Of a stretch of 64,000 bases of DNA, positions 33,899 through 43,498 are shown piece by piece; position 1 is the first letter of the stretch; the number at the start of each line of letters is the position of its first letter. Source of the stretch: Gammaproteobacteria bacterium (GTDB lineage Bacteria > Pseudomonadota > Gammaproteobacteria > Competibacterales > Competibacteraceae). The notes beneath the pieces were generated by a model. The model worked only from the letters and a program-made list of their open reading frames with translations. It searched no databases and had not been told where the DNA came from. The translations under genes and the position numbers were made by a program. Where the stretch lies: contig JACKNE010000016.1 of assembly GCA_024235035.1 (NCBI GenBank), positions 1-64,000 on the forward strand. Direction: 5' to 3'.

Positions 33899-35824
33899 AT
33901 GCTATTACAGAAAATCCGCGATCATGCTCAAGGCTGGTTCGCCTATACGATCATCGGTTTGTTGACCATTCCGTTCGCGGTATGGGGCATTAATTATTAT
34001 TTCGAAGGTGGTGGGCCGATGGATGCTGCCATCATCGGCGATGGGAAGATTTCCTTGCAGGAATATCAACGCGCCTATCAGCAACAACGGCAGCGTTTAC
34101 AGGCGATGATGGGCGATAGCCTGAACCAGTCTTTGCTAGAAGGATCAGGGCTGAAACAAGATGTATTACGGCAACTGATCGACGAGCGAGTACTGACTCA
34201 GTTAGCTCGTGATCAACGCCTGCGGGTCGGCGACCAGCAGCTGCACGATGCCCTGCTAGCATTGCCGATCTTCCAGCAAAATGGTGGTTTTAACAAAGAA
34301 TTATATGAGCGGTTGCTGCGCAATCAAGGATATACCATAGCAACCTTCGAGGAGGGCTTACGGCTGTCATTGGCGACGGAGCAATTGCGCGCTGGTGTCG
34401 TAGCCTCGGCCCTGGCGACGCCAGCGGAACTTGAGAAGATCATTGCTCTGCTTAAGCAGCAGCGGGAAGTACAGTATCTGGTATTACCATTGGCCCAGTA
34501 TGCGGCCAAGATTAATGTTGCAGAAAGTGCGATACAGGATTATTTCGAGAAACATCGGGAGCGCTTTGTCCATCCTGAGCAGGTGCAGGTGCAATTTCTC
34601 GAACTAAAGCTGTCGGGAATTGCTGAGCAGATCACTGTCAGCGAGGACGAATTAAAAGCGGCTTATGAAACGCAGATTGACCGCTATGGCCGCCCCGAAG
34701 AGCGCTCGGCCTCCCACATTCTGGTCAAGTTGTCGCCGACTGCGACCCAGGAGGAGGTGAAGCAGGTGGAAGTAGAGGCGCAGCGGATTGCCGATGAAAT
34801 TCGCTCTGGGACCAAGAGTTTCGATCAAGCCTTGGCTGAGGCCCAAGCTGAAGCTTCTTCTGGCAAGCTAGAAGGGGGGGGGCTGGGGGTCATCAGCAAG
34901 GGCATGTTTGACAGTCCTGCATTCGAAGATGCCTTGTATGCGTTGGAGAAACCCGGTGACGTGAGCGAACCGGTGCGGATGCCATCTGGTTTTCACATCA
35001 TTCGACTGGATCAGCTGACTCCAGCCCAAGTGAAATCCTTTGCGGAAGTGCGCGAGAGCCTCGCTCAGGAGTTGCGCCAACAACAGGCTGAGAACCGTTT
35101 CTACGAGATTACCCAGATGTTGGCCAATCTGAGCTACGAACATCCAGATAGTTTGGAACCGGCGGCGAAAACGCTGGAGGCGCCGATTCAGGAGAGTGGT
35201 TGGTTCGATCGTCAGGGAGGAGAGGGGATTGCTAAACAGCCTAAGGTGATCGAGGCTGCTTTCAGCGAGGATGTCCTTAAGCGCGGCATCAATAGCGAAC
35301 CGCTCGAATTGGAGCCAGGCCATGTGGTGGTGTTGCGGGTCAAGGAGCATAAGGAAGCTACGCCACGCACGTTGGAGGAATCCCACGATGAGATCGTCGC
35401 AATATTACGCGAGCAGCAAGCCCGGGAAGCCTTGGCCAAGGACATCGAGACCTTGAAAAAGCGGGCGATCCAGGGCGAGCACTTGCAAACCCTGGCGCGG
35501 GAATTTGGTGGAGATTTCAAGAATGCCGGTCTGGTCGGTCGCGATACGCCGTCGATGGACAACACCGTGCTGGCAGCCGCTTTCCGCTTGCCACAACCGG
35601 AGACTGGCCAGGTAGCGCTAGGTTTGGCCACTTTGGCTAACGGCGATCAGGTGGTGCTGGAAGTATTGCGGGTGGTGTCTGGCGCGCCCGATGCGGTATC
35701 CGAAGACGAGCGCAAGACATTGGCGCAGCAGTTGGCGCAACAAACCGGTTCCGAGCAGTTCAACGGTCTGCTGGATAGTGTGAGGGCCAAGACCAAGATT
35801 GTGACGTACAACGACCGACTATAG
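33899..35824 (+). CDS. ppiD: Periplasmic folding chaperone PpiD (parvulin-type)
   Basis: A 641-residue inner-membrane-anchored chaperone facing the periplasm. It opens MLLQKIRDHAQGWFAY, and one membrane helix (about 14-32) is followed by a SurA-like N-terminal chaperone domain. The parvulin domain (about 255-365) runs from RSASHILVKLS to SGFHIIRLDQL. A second, weaker parvulin-like segment and the PpiD C-terminus follow. Length matches the family (about 620-640). PpiD assists outer-membrane and secreted proteins leaving SecYEG. Position after hupB and tRNAs is conserved in gammaproteobacteria. Confidence 0.94.
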   Translation: MLLQKIRDHAQGWFAYTIIGLLTIPFAVWGINYYFEGGGPMDAAIIGDGKISLQEYQRAYQQQRQRLQAMMGDSLNQSLLEGSGLKQDVLRQLIDERVLTQLARDQRLRVGDQQLHDALLALPIFQQNGGFNKELYERLLRNQGYTIATFEEGLRLSLATEQLRAGVVASALATPAELEKIIALLKQQREVQYLVLPLAQYAAKINVAESAIQDYFEKHRERFVHPEQVQVQFLELKLSGIAEQITVSEDELKAAYETQIDRYGRPEERSASHILVKLSPTATQEEVKQVEVEAQRIADEIRSGTKSFDQALAEAQAEASSGKLEGGGLGVISKGMFDSPAFEDALYALEKPGDVSEPVRMPSGFHIIRLDQLTPAQVKSFAEVRESLAQELRQQQAENRFYEITQMLANLSYEHPDSLEPAAKTLEAPIQESGWFDRQGGEGIAKQPKVIEAAFSEDVLKRGINSEPLELEPGHVVVLRVKEHKEATPRTLEESHDEIVAILREQQAREALAKDIETLKKRAIQGEHLQTLAREFGGDFKNAGLVGRDTPSMDNTVLAAAFRLPQPETGQVALGLATLANGDQVVLEVLRVVSGAPDAVSEDERKTLAQQLAQQTGSEQFNGLLDSVRAKTKIVTYNDRL

Positions 35825-36044
35825 TTCTCAAGGCTCAGAATCAAAGCAGTGCGATCGTTGCCAACATGATGCTTCACACGGTCGGTATCGCGAATCTCAC
35901 TGCCGTTGACCGCCCCTCTTGATCATCTGTTTTTGCACCTCGGCAGATAAACACGGTAGCGGCACTCCTAAATGAGTATCCGATGGTGAAGGGCGTGGGT
36001 AAGGATACCGTTTCGATCGTACCTATGAAAATATATTGATGATA

Positions 36045-37316
36045 CTACTGAAATATCTTTTGGAGTTGCTGAGAGGTGTATGGTTTGAAAATACCTTCCT
36101 CAAAAAAATAGGGCTGTACAAAGTCAGAACCCTGATTGTCGCTAGTAAAATCTAATGCTAATCCACCGAGGTCGAAGGTCTTGCCTCTCACTGCAGCGAG
36201 GAAATTGGTCCGGGTGATGTCGCCTTTAATGTTGCGCATGATGACGAGAAACATTTTACCAACGATGTATCCTTCTAGTGAAGAACTATTAAGTTGATCA
36301 CCTAAAATCTCTCGTGCCTCATTGACAATCGGTAAAGATGAATCTATAGAAGGCACAACTTGCGTTAGAATAATATTTCCTAAGACTGTATAGTTTTTTA
36401 CATCTTCTATAAAAGTATCAACTTCAAGCTGAGACGTTACGCTAAATATCCATTTTTCTTGCTTGTAGTTAGCATAGCCTATAAAACTGCTAGTAGGCAT
36501 ATTTCCACCACCCAATAGCATCACTAAACGACACTTGGTGTGAGCGGTTTCCTCCCATTTCTTCAAAGATTCATATCCGGGGCGCGCCAATTTCTGTGTA
36601 TGCCGCTCGAAAAATCCGACCGGACCGATACCGTTACGCTTAGAGTCCCCATCTGGAAGAGCAATAATTTCGTTTATCTTGAGAACAATTTCAGCTGTAT
36701 TCGGTTGTTTTTCCAATGCAGCCTTAAACATCTTTAAATTACCGATACCCCCAGCATCATTAGGGGTGTAAACACAAATCTCTTTCGGTTTCACGCCGGC
36801 AGAAAGTGCAGTTTTTAATACCAATTCTGCTTCTTGTCCAAAACTTGGTCTGAAGTTGATAATATCGCCGATACCAGGACGTAAAAAATCGACGCCGATA
36901 GGAAAACCAACTGCAGGAACTTTATTTTCCGCTAGCAATGGTAATTCTGCTTTGACTGTAGGACCACCAGTATTAGCGATCATAACGAATGTGCCTTGCT
37001 CAATCAGTTTTTTTAAGCCTTCAACCGATTTTTGAGGATTATAGGAATCGTTAAAGACGGCCAGCTCAATGGTACGGCCTTCAATTTTTTCGTTTTTAAA
37101 TGCATTTTCAAGACCTAACTTGATCGCTTGACTACGCATTTGGGTCTCGTCATCTAAATCCATGATCGAACCGACCCGAATAGAGGTAGGTGTGACGCCA
37201 TTGCGTTGAGTATCTGCGCTATGGCAGATCTGGCTTGAAGTAATCAAGCATAAAAAACTAGTAACTATCATAAGAATATATTTTCTATATAAATATCTAT
37301 TATTTTTAGTATACAT
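36045..37316 (-). CDS. Periplasmic branched-chain-amino-acid-type binding protein
   Basis: A 423-residue type I periplasmic binding protein (Leu/Ile/Val-binding, receptor-family-ligand-binding fold). A signal peptide is seen (basic start, hydrophobic core about 14-28, cleavage near HSA). The mature part starts with TSIRVGSIMDLDD and has MIANTGGPTVKAELPLLAENKVPAVGFP. No permease or ATPase genes of a Liv system are nearby, so it may feed a sensor and not a transporter. It is clearly more AT-rich than its neighbours, with AT-rich codons, and is followed upstream by the remains of a sensor kinase. This points to foreign origin of the segment. Confidence 0.85.
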   Translation of the reverse strand: MYTKNNRYLYRKYILMIVTSFLCLITSSQICHSADTQRNGVTPTSIRVGSIMDLDDETQMRSQAIKLGLENAFKNEKIEGRTIELAVFNDSYNPQKSVEGLKKLIEQGTFVMIANTGGPTVKAELPLLAENKVPAVGFPIGVDFLRPGIGDIINFRPSFGQEAELVLKTALSAGVKPKEICVYTPNDAGGIGNLKMFKAALEKQPNTAEIVLKINEIIALPDGDSKRNGIGPVGFFERHTQKLARPGYESLKKWEETAHTKCRLVMLLGGGNMPTSSFIGYANYKQEKWIFSVTSQLEVDTFIEDVKNYTVLGNIILTQVVPSIDSSLPIVNEAREILGDQLNSSSLEGYIVGKMFLVIMRNIKGDITRTNFLAAVRGKTFDLGGLALDFTSDNQGSDFVQPYFFEEGIFKPYTSQQLQKIFQ

Positions 37317-37395
37317 AACTACCGATTCCTATGTGATTGATAGGCCTTTGAAAAGGAGCTGGTTTTGGGTGATACAGGCTATTCTTTGAAAAGTA

Positions 37396-37695
37396 GTGCA
37401 GGCTAGCCTCCAAGCGATAAAAGAGAAGGCGCTAGTGCATCGTTTGCGGCTGACCGCTGCATTGACCGAAGATCTTGACGATGTGTGGCTGGATAGGCGC
37501 AAAGTCAAGCAGATTCTCCACAATCTATTGTCGGATGCTGTGAAATTCAGGGTTGTTGGGGTTGGTTATGGTACGGGCGTTTGGCTTAACTGCACAGAGG
37601 GGACAGTAGCGCTGCACAGCGAGCCGGGTAAGGATTCGACATTTGCCGTGTGGCGATTGCCCGCGCCGTCGCCACCGAATCCGCATTCGAATTAG
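37396..37695 (+). pseudogene. Remnant of a sensor histidine kinase
   Basis: A 99-codon frame. Its first half reads like the end of a DHp and the start of a CA domain (KVKQILHNLLSDAVKF, an N-box). The last part reads like the CA C-terminus (GTVALHSEPGKDSTFAVWRLP). The ATP lid and both glycine boxes between them are missing; the junction around KFRVVGVGYGTG is unrelated. It is therefore an internally deleted kinase that cannot bind ATP normally. The N-terminal input domain is also absent, since the sequence upstream is the start of the binding protein on the other strand. Confidence 0.7.
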
Positions 37696-37751
37696 CGGTC
37701 AAAGAAGTACCAGACGCCACACCCTTGATATTCGGTTACCCAGTGCAGCGC

Positions 37752-38537
37752 TTACTCCATCGCCCCCAATGCGACCGTATTAAAACCGCCATCGACATAG
37801 ACGATCTCGCCGGTAATGCCGGAGGCCAGATCGGAGCACAGAAATGCGGCGGTATTGCCGACCTCTTCGATAGTCACGCATTTGCGTAACGGGGCGATGT
37901 GCTCGAAGGTGTCCAGCATCTTGCGAAAATTCTTGATGCCGGAAGCCGCTAGGGTGCGGATCGGTCCGGCGGAGATCGCATTGACCCGGATGCCCTCCGG
38001 CCCTAACGTTTGCGCCAGATAGCGAACATTCGCGTCCAAGCTAGCCTTGGCTAAACCCATGACGTTGTAGTTCGGCACCGCCCGCGCACCGCCCAGATAG
38101 GTCATGGTGATCAGCGCTCCCCGCCGGTCTTTCATCAATGGTCGGGCTGCTTTGGCCAGCGCCGCAAAGCTATAAGAGCTGATCTCGTGAGCGATACGAA
38201 AATTCTCACGGCTGATCCCTTCCAGAAAATCGCCTTCCAGCGCTTCGCGCGGTGCGTAGGCGATGGAATGCACGATGATATCCAGCCCATCCCAATGTGG
38301 TTTGAGGGCTTCGAACAAGCCATCAATGTCGGCGTCACGCTCTACATCACAGGGTAGAGTGATCGAACTGTTCAATTCGGCGGCCATTTTTTCGGCGCGA
38401 GGTTGCAGCTTGTCATTCTGATACGTCAAGGCGAGTTCGGCGCCCTCCCGGTGCATGGCCTGGGCAATGCCCCAAGCGATGGAACGGTTGCTGGCGACTC
38501 CCAGAATCAGGGCGCGTTTGCCGGCGAGAAAGCCCAT
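37752..38537 (-). CDS. fabI: Enoyl-[acyl-carrier-protein] reductase (NADH)
   Basis: A 261-residue short-chain dehydrogenase that does the last reduction in each round of fatty acid synthesis. The cofactor segment GVASNRSIAWGIA is near 14-26. The active-site block PNYNVMGLAKASLDANVRYLA carries the Tyr-x6-Lys pair typical of FabI, and DALVHSIA-like IIVHSIAYAPRE is present. Length is normal. It is transcribed opposite to the yejA-like gene, which starts 66 nt away. Confidence 0.97.
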   Translation of the reverse strand: MGFLAGKRALILGVASNRSIAWGIAQAMHREGAELALTYQNDKLQPRAEKMAAELNSSITLPCDVERDADIDGLFEALKPHWDGLDIIVHSIAYAPREALEGDFLEGISRENFRIAHEISSYSFAALAKAARPLMKDRRGALITMTYLGGARAVPNYNVMGLAKASLDANVRYLAQTLGPEGIRVNAISAGPIRTLAASGIKNFRKMLDTFEHIAPLRKCVTIEEVGNTAAFLCSDLASGITGEIVYVDGGFNTVALGAME

Positions 38538-38603
38538 AATGAACTCCTGTGATGTTTAGCGATGATCTGAATTTGTTGAGTCGACGAACTGTAAAGGATA
38601 GAC

Positions 38604-40460
38604 ATGAATCGCGCAAAATTTCATTTTCCCCATTGGTTAGTTGTAGGTCTGCTGCTATTGAGTAGTTTCCTGTCAGCAGCGGGCGCATTGGGAGCGCCGC
38701 TGCATGGCATCGCTCTGCATGGTCAGCCCAAATACGGTTCTGACTTCTTGCACTTCGATTACGTTAATCCCACTGCACCCAAGGGTGGTGAGGCGCGATT
38801 CTCGGCCATCGGCAGCTTTGATACTTTCAATCCGTTCAACATCAAGGGTGAATCCGTTGCCGGTATCGGTCAGTTGTTTGAAAGTTTGATGACCAGCAGC
38901 GCCGATGAACCCTTCAGCGAATATGGGCTGATTGCCGAGAGCGTGGAAGTTGCCGAGGATCGAAGTTCAGTCACGTTCACTCTTCGCTCCATCGCTCGAT
39001 TCCACGATGGCAGTCCGATCACTGTCGATGATGTGCTGTTTTCCTTCGAGATATTAAAAAGCAAAGGCAGCCCATTCTTCCGCTTCTACTACGCCAATGT
39101 TGCTAAGGTCGAGAAACTGGGCGCGCGACAGGTGAAATTCACTTTCGCTCCTGGTGAAAATCGGGAGTTGCCATTGATCATGGGTCAAATGCCCGTGCTG
39201 GCAAAAAAATACTGGGAGAATCGCGATTTCGCCGCCACGACGCTGGATATACCCGTCGGCAGCGGGCCGTACCGCATCGAGCGCTTCGAGCCAGGGCGGT
39301 TTATCGTCTATGCCCGCGATGAAAACTACTGGGGTAGGGAGTTGCCAGTGAATCGAGGGCAGTACAATATCGACCGGTTGCGCTATGACTATTACCGTGA
39401 TGTGACCGTGGCGCTGGAGGCGTTCAAAGCCGGTGCCTACGACCTGCGGGTGGAAAATGTCGCCAAGCAATGGGCGACTGGCTATGATTTCCCGGCTTTA
39501 CACCAAGGGCGGGTAAGAAAAGAGACGTTCCTGAACCAGCTGCCGTCCGGGATGCAGGGTTTTGTGTACAACCTGCGCCGGTCGTTGTTCCAAGATCGCA
39601 AGGTCCGTGAAGCGCTGGCTTATGCTTTCGACTTCGAGTGGAGCAACCGTAACCTATTTTATAACCAATATCGGCGGACCCGTAGCTATTTCGACAATTC
39701 CGATTTGGCGGCGCGTGGGCTGCCTTCGCCAGAAGAGTTAGTGCTGCTGGAGCCGTTGCGTAAGGAATTGCCGCCCGAGGTATTCACCACTGAATACCAA
39801 CCGCCAGTGGCCGCCGATGACGCTCAGTTACGTGCCAATTTACGCAAGGCGTTGGAATTGTTGCAGGAGGCGGGTTGGATTTTCCGGGATCGCAAGCTGG
39901 TCAACGCCAAGACGGGCGAGTTGTTCCGTTTCGAATTGCTGATCGATCAGCCGACCTGGGAGCGGATCGGTTTGCCGTTCGCTCGTAATCTGGAGCGTTT
40001 AGGGATCGAGATGCAGGTGCGCAGCGTGGATTCAGCGCAATATGAGAATCGGTTGCGTGATTTCGATTTCGACATGGTGGTCTATGTCTGGGGTCAATCA
40101 TTGTCGCCGGGTAACGAGCAGCGGGAATTCTGGAGTAGCGCTGCTGCCGATCAAGCAGGCAGTCGTAATGTGGCTGGTTTGAGAAATCCAGCGATCGATC
40201 AGCTGGTCGATCAGGTGATCGCCGCGCCGGACCGCGCCAGCTTGACGACCCGAGTGCGAGCACTCGACCGGGCGTTGCAATGGAATTATCTGGTGATTCC
40301 GCATTGGCATATCCCTTATGCCCGGATTGCTTTCTGGGATAAGTTCGGCTATCCCACCGTGACTCCGTTGCAGGGGGTGCAATTGAACGCTTGGTGGATC
40401 GACCCCGGCAAGGCGGCGGCGCTGAACCAGCACGACTCGGGGTCGGAAAAGGCGCGTTGA
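38604..40460 (+). CDS. yejA: YejA-like peptide ABC-transporter binding protein
   Basis: A 618-residue family 5 extracellular solute-binding protein. An N-terminal signal peptide (hydrophobic core about 12-27, Ala-rich cleavage zone near 30) precedes the mature domain HGIALHGQPKYGSDFLHFDYVNP, which resembles YejA. YejABEF imports oligopeptides, including microcin C in E. coli. The permease and ATPase genes (yejB, yejE, yejF) are not next to it; an unrelated gene follows after 108 nt. It must therefore work with a system encoded elsewhere, or alone. Confidence 0.9.
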   Translation: MNRAKFHFPHWLVVGLLLLSSFLSAAGALGAPLHGIALHGQPKYGSDFLHFDYVNPTAPKGGEARFSAIGSFDTFNPFNIKGESVAGIGQLFESLMTSSADEPFSEYGLIAESVEVAEDRSSVTFTLRSIARFHDGSPITVDDVLFSFEILKSKGSPFFRFYYANVAKVEKLGARQVKFTFAPGENRELPLIMGQMPVLAKKYWENRDFAATTLDIPVGSGPYRIERFEPGRFIVYARDENYWGRELPVNRGQYNIDRLRYDYYRDVTVALEAFKAGAYDLRVENVAKQWATGYDFPALHQGRVRKETFLNQLPSGMQGFVYNLRRSLFQDRKVREALAYAFDFEWSNRNLFYNQYRRTRSYFDNSDLAARGLPSPEELVLLEPLRKELPPEVFTTEYQPPVAADDAQLRANLRKALELLQEAGWIFRDRKLVNAKTGELFRFELLIDQPTWERIGLPFARNLERLGIEMQVRSVDSAQYENRLRDFDFDMVVYVWGQSLSPGNEQREFWSSAAADQAGSRNVAGLRNPAIDQLVDQVIAAPDRASLTTRVRALDRALQWNYLVIPHWHIPYARIAFWDKFGYPTVTPLQGVQLNAWWIDPGKAAALNQHDSGSEKAR

Positions 40461-40568
40461 TCCTCTTTTATGCGTTTGCAGGTAGATTGTGTTGCAACGC
40501 TTTTCCGCAAACACAGCTATAGTCAGATAGGTTATTCGAGAGCGTTCGCAACATTAAGGAAAACCCTC

Positions 40569-41438
40569 ATGCCTGTAACGACCCATTCGTTAGCCACGAT
40601 GCCTTACAAGGTGGGCGGAATCGCGGTCCCTGGATCGCAGAATAACCCGCCACCGGTCGTGGTGCCTCCCTATGCTGGACCGGTGAAGTATCGGGGGGTG
40701 CATACCATTTACCCGACGCTTTCGGGTCGTATCACGCATAACCTTACGCCACCGATCGTGGGAGATGCACGCTCGACCATCGGGGGAAACCAGGATAACA
40801 ATGGGGATGCTTATTTCCTGAAATACTTCGACGACGAGATTACGTCGATTCGGCTACCTTGTCCTGCGCCTGGCGGGGTGCTCCTGTTCGTGACCGATAA
40901 CATGAGCGGTTGTAAGTTCTATGTTGATACGATCAATGGCAGCCCGGACTTGATCGTCTATCACGCCAACACTCATCAGCACACGGCAGGACCGATCGCA
41001 GACGCGGATTTCCAGCAGCCCGCTGCCGCTATCGTACTGGATGGTCTGCATGCTGCGGCTCAGGGTGATTATGCCGGGCTCGTGCTCAATAACGTCGCCC
41101 AGTGTGCGATGCCGACTTACTTCCAGAATGCAGGGCAGGCCGAGCGTCGCAAGCGGCAGCAAGGACGACTGTCCAGCGGCCATAACCCTCTTCCGGGAGC
41201 CGGCCCGAAGTTCATGGGCGGCTGTACCATTGTGGGGTTTCCTCATGCGGGAACCTGGCAATTTTGGTATCAGACCTGGGGCGATCTTAACTATCTGCGC
41301 CCCTCTGGAACAAAGGCTGTAGCTAAGTCACTGTTCACCTTTCACTGGCACCACTTGCACAAGCTGCGTGTCGATGGCAAGAAGCATGTCGCCAGCTATG
41401 CGACTATGGAAGTGATCGATTGCCGGCAGATCTACTGA
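40569..41438 (+). CDS. Unknown protein with Ser-Gly-Cys...His motif
   Basis: I do not recognise this 289-residue protein with confidence. The frame is open from 40470, but ATG 40569 has AAGGAA upstream and is preferred. There is no signal peptide or membrane helix. Residues 105-133 read VLLFVTDNMSGC then a short strand and VYHAN, with C115 and H132 spaced 17 apart. A Ser-Gly-Cys turn followed by a histidine on the next strand is the arrangement of glutamine deamidases of the CNF1/BLF1/CheD group, so a deamidase- or thiol-enzyme-like fold is possible. The C-terminus has a His cluster (FHWHHLHK) and WQFWYQTW. An asparagine-synthase-like gene follows after 111 nt. Confidence 0.6.
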   Translation: MPVTTHSLATMPYKVGGIAVPGSQNNPPPVVVPPYAGPVKYRGVHTIYPTLSGRITHNLTPPIVGDARSTIGGNQDNNGDAYFLKYFDDEITSIRLPCPAPGGVLLFVTDNMSGCKFYVDTINGSPDLIVYHANTHQHTAGPIADADFQQPAAAIVLDGLHAAAQGDYAGLVLNNVAQCAMPTYFQNAGQAERRKRQQGRLSSGHNPLPGAGPKFMGGCTIVGFPHAGTWQFWYQTWGDLNYLRPSGTKAVAKSLFTFHWHHLHKLRVDGKKHVASYATMEVIDCRQIY

Positions 41439-41549
41439 TCTCTATGGGAAGAGGCGGTCCTGCATGTCAAGTGATGGAAACCCTTTTTAGGAAGGAGAAT
41501 GCCGCTTCCCGCAAAACGCAGACTATGACCATACGAAATATATTCTCAG

Positions 41550-43367
41550 ATGGCCTCCAACAACTTGCTTAGTCCCTCTTCCGGCCTTGCTGGCTTTTTC
41601 AACCCGAACCACGTCGCCGATTCCGCCCGGATTCAGGACGCTTTGGCGGCTGCCTTGCGCGAACCGACCACTCTCAGTGCAACAGGTGCTTGCTGCGCCG
41701 CCAGCGGTGGCGGGGTTCTCGAACAGGACGGTCTCCTGATCGCTGTCTCAGGTCGGGTGCGTCATGCACATGCCGGCAGTGGCGTTCCGGCCATTTTGCG
41801 TGCCTTGGCCATCGAATACCGAACGCTCGGAACGGCTGCTCTGCACAAGCTGGCGGGCGCCTTCTCACTGGCGATTTTGGACTCGGTGAATCGTGTTGCT
41901 TTGCTGGCTATCGACCGAATCGGTATCGAACGAATTTACTACGCTCCACAAACGGACCGTCTATTCTTCGCAACGATGCCGAGCGTCTTGGCCGGTCTGG
42001 GCGAGATCGATGCCAGCATCGATCTGCAGGCGATCTATGACTACGTCTATTGTCATATGATCCCCAGCCCTCGGACGGTTTATCGGGGCTTGTGTAAGCT
42101 CCCTGCCAGCCACTTTCTCGAATGGCGGGACGGTATATTGCGCGTGGAGCCGTACTGGTGGCCGCATTTCACGGAAACGCCGGTTGACGTGGCAACGGCT
42201 GGGCATGAGATGTTGGAGATCATCGACACGATCGTCCGACGCGAAGCGGCTGACACGTCCGCTGATCACCTCGGAGCATTTCTCAGCGGCGGTATCGATA
42301 GCTCCACCATCTCCGGGATGTTGGCGCGCGCTGCCCAACCCGCGCATACCTATTCCATCGGATTTGCCGTGCCAGGTTATGACGAAATGGATTATGCGCG
42401 CACCGCTGTGCGCCACTTTCGGACGACACCTCACGAATATTACGTGACGCCCGATGATGTGGCTGAATGGCTTCCTCAAATCGCTGTCGCCACCGACGAG
42501 CCATTCGGTAATTCCTCGCTGCTGCCGGCTTATTGTTGCGCCCGCCTTGCCCATGACGAAGGTATCACACGCTTGCTCGGTGGCGATGGCGGGGATGAGC
42601 TGTTCGCCGGCAATGAACGCTACGCCACCCAGAGAATTTTCGAGCTGTTTGGTCGCTTACCTTCCCTGTTGCAAACGCTGGTTACGACAGCTGTCAACCC
42701 CTTGGCGAATATCCCACTGGCCCGCAAAGCACACAGTTACGTCAGGCAGGCCCGTGTTCCACTGCCGGATCGCATGGACAGCTACGCTTTCCTGGTGCGC
42801 CATGATCCTGCTGAAGTATTCAATCAGGATTTTCTGGCCCAGGTCAGCGCCCTGGAGCCGTTGGAGTTGAAGAGAGCGCTGTTCTTCGCGCCGAAAGAGG
42901 TTTCGACCTTGAATCGAATGCTCTATCTGGATTGGCATTTTACTTTACATGACAATGACTTGGTCAAAGTCAATACGGCTTGCCGGCTAGCCGGGGTTGA
43001 AGTGGCCTACCCGCTACTGGATGATGCGCTGGTGGATTTCTCTTGCCGGATTCCCACGGCGCAAAAACTACGAGGAACGACCTTGCGCTGGTTTTTCAAG
43101 GAAGCGATGAAAGGTTTTCTGCCTGAGACGATTCTTACCAAGAAAAAGCACGGTTTTGGGTTGCCGTTCGGGGTCTGGACCCGCTCCGATCCACGTCTGT
43201 TGGCGATGACCGATGCTGCTCTGGAATCCTTGAAGAAGCGTGACTGGTTTCAGCCGGTGTTTCTGGATCGAACGCGCCAACTGCATCGCGAAGGTCATGC
43301 AGCCTATTATGGGGAATTGGTGTGGATTTTGACGATGCTGGAGTTGTGGTTGCAGGGGAGAGGCTGA
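41550..43367 (+). CDS. Asparagine-synthase-like amide ligase without the glutaminase cysteine
   Basis: A 605-residue protein with the AsnB layout. The N-terminal Ntn-like half (about 10-190) begins SSGLAGFF where AsnB has MCGIAGFF; the nucleophile Cys is Ser11 and is not at the mature N-terminus, so glutamine hydrolysis is unlikely. The synthetase half has an intact PP-loop SGGIDSS at 246-252, LLGGDGGDELFAGNERY, and the C-terminal LTKKKHGFGLPFGVW block. ATP-dependent amide or peptide bond formation with free ammonia or an amine is therefore the likely reaction, as in lasso-peptide and beta-lactam synthetases; substrate unknown. The start lacks a ribosome site (see finding at 41492-41550). Confidence 0.85.
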   Translation: MASNNLLSPSSGLAGFFNPNHVADSARIQDALAAALREPTTLSATGACCAASGGGVLEQDGLLIAVSGRVRHAHAGSGVPAILRALAIEYRTLGTAALHKLAGAFSLAILDSVNRVALLAIDRIGIERIYYAPQTDRLFFATMPSVLAGLGEIDASIDLQAIYDYVYCHMIPSPRTVYRGLCKLPASHFLEWRDGILRVEPYWWPHFTETPVDVATAGHEMLEIIDTIVRREAADTSADHLGAFLSGGIDSSTISGMLARAAQPAHTYSIGFAVPGYDEMDYARTAVRHFRTTPHEYYVTPDDVAEWLPQIAVATDEPFGNSSLLPAYCCARLAHDEGITRLLGGDGGDELFAGNERYATQRIFELFGRLPSLLQTLVTTAVNPLANIPLARKAHSYVRQARVPLPDRMDSYAFLVRHDPAEVFNQDFLAQVSALEPLELKRALFFAPKEVSTLNRMLYLDWHFTLHDNDLVKVNTACRLAGVEVAYPLLDDALVDFSCRIPTAQKLRGTTLRWFFKEAMKGFLPETILTKKKHGFGLPFGVWTRSDPRLLAMTDAALESLKKRDWFQPVFLDRTRQLHREGHAAYYGELVWILTMLELWLQGRG

Positions 43368-43498
43368 GATTATATTTGAATAATCTGGCTATCTTTATGA
43401 ATTTAGTATTTATATTCTAATTTTTATGGTTAGGTTTCCAGCGTGGCGCCCTTTGTTCATAGCGCATTGAAACATTCACATCACGCAGGATGACGCCC

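Noticed and set aside
35825..36044. Transposase remnant after ppiD
   Set aside because: A short minus-strand stretch (VNGSEIRDTDRVKHHVG) looks vaguely protein-like, but no family or inverted ends could be identified.
41550..43367. Lasso-peptide cyclase
   Set aside because: The missing glutaminase Cys would fit, but no precursor peptide, RRE protein or transglutaminase-like protease is nearby.
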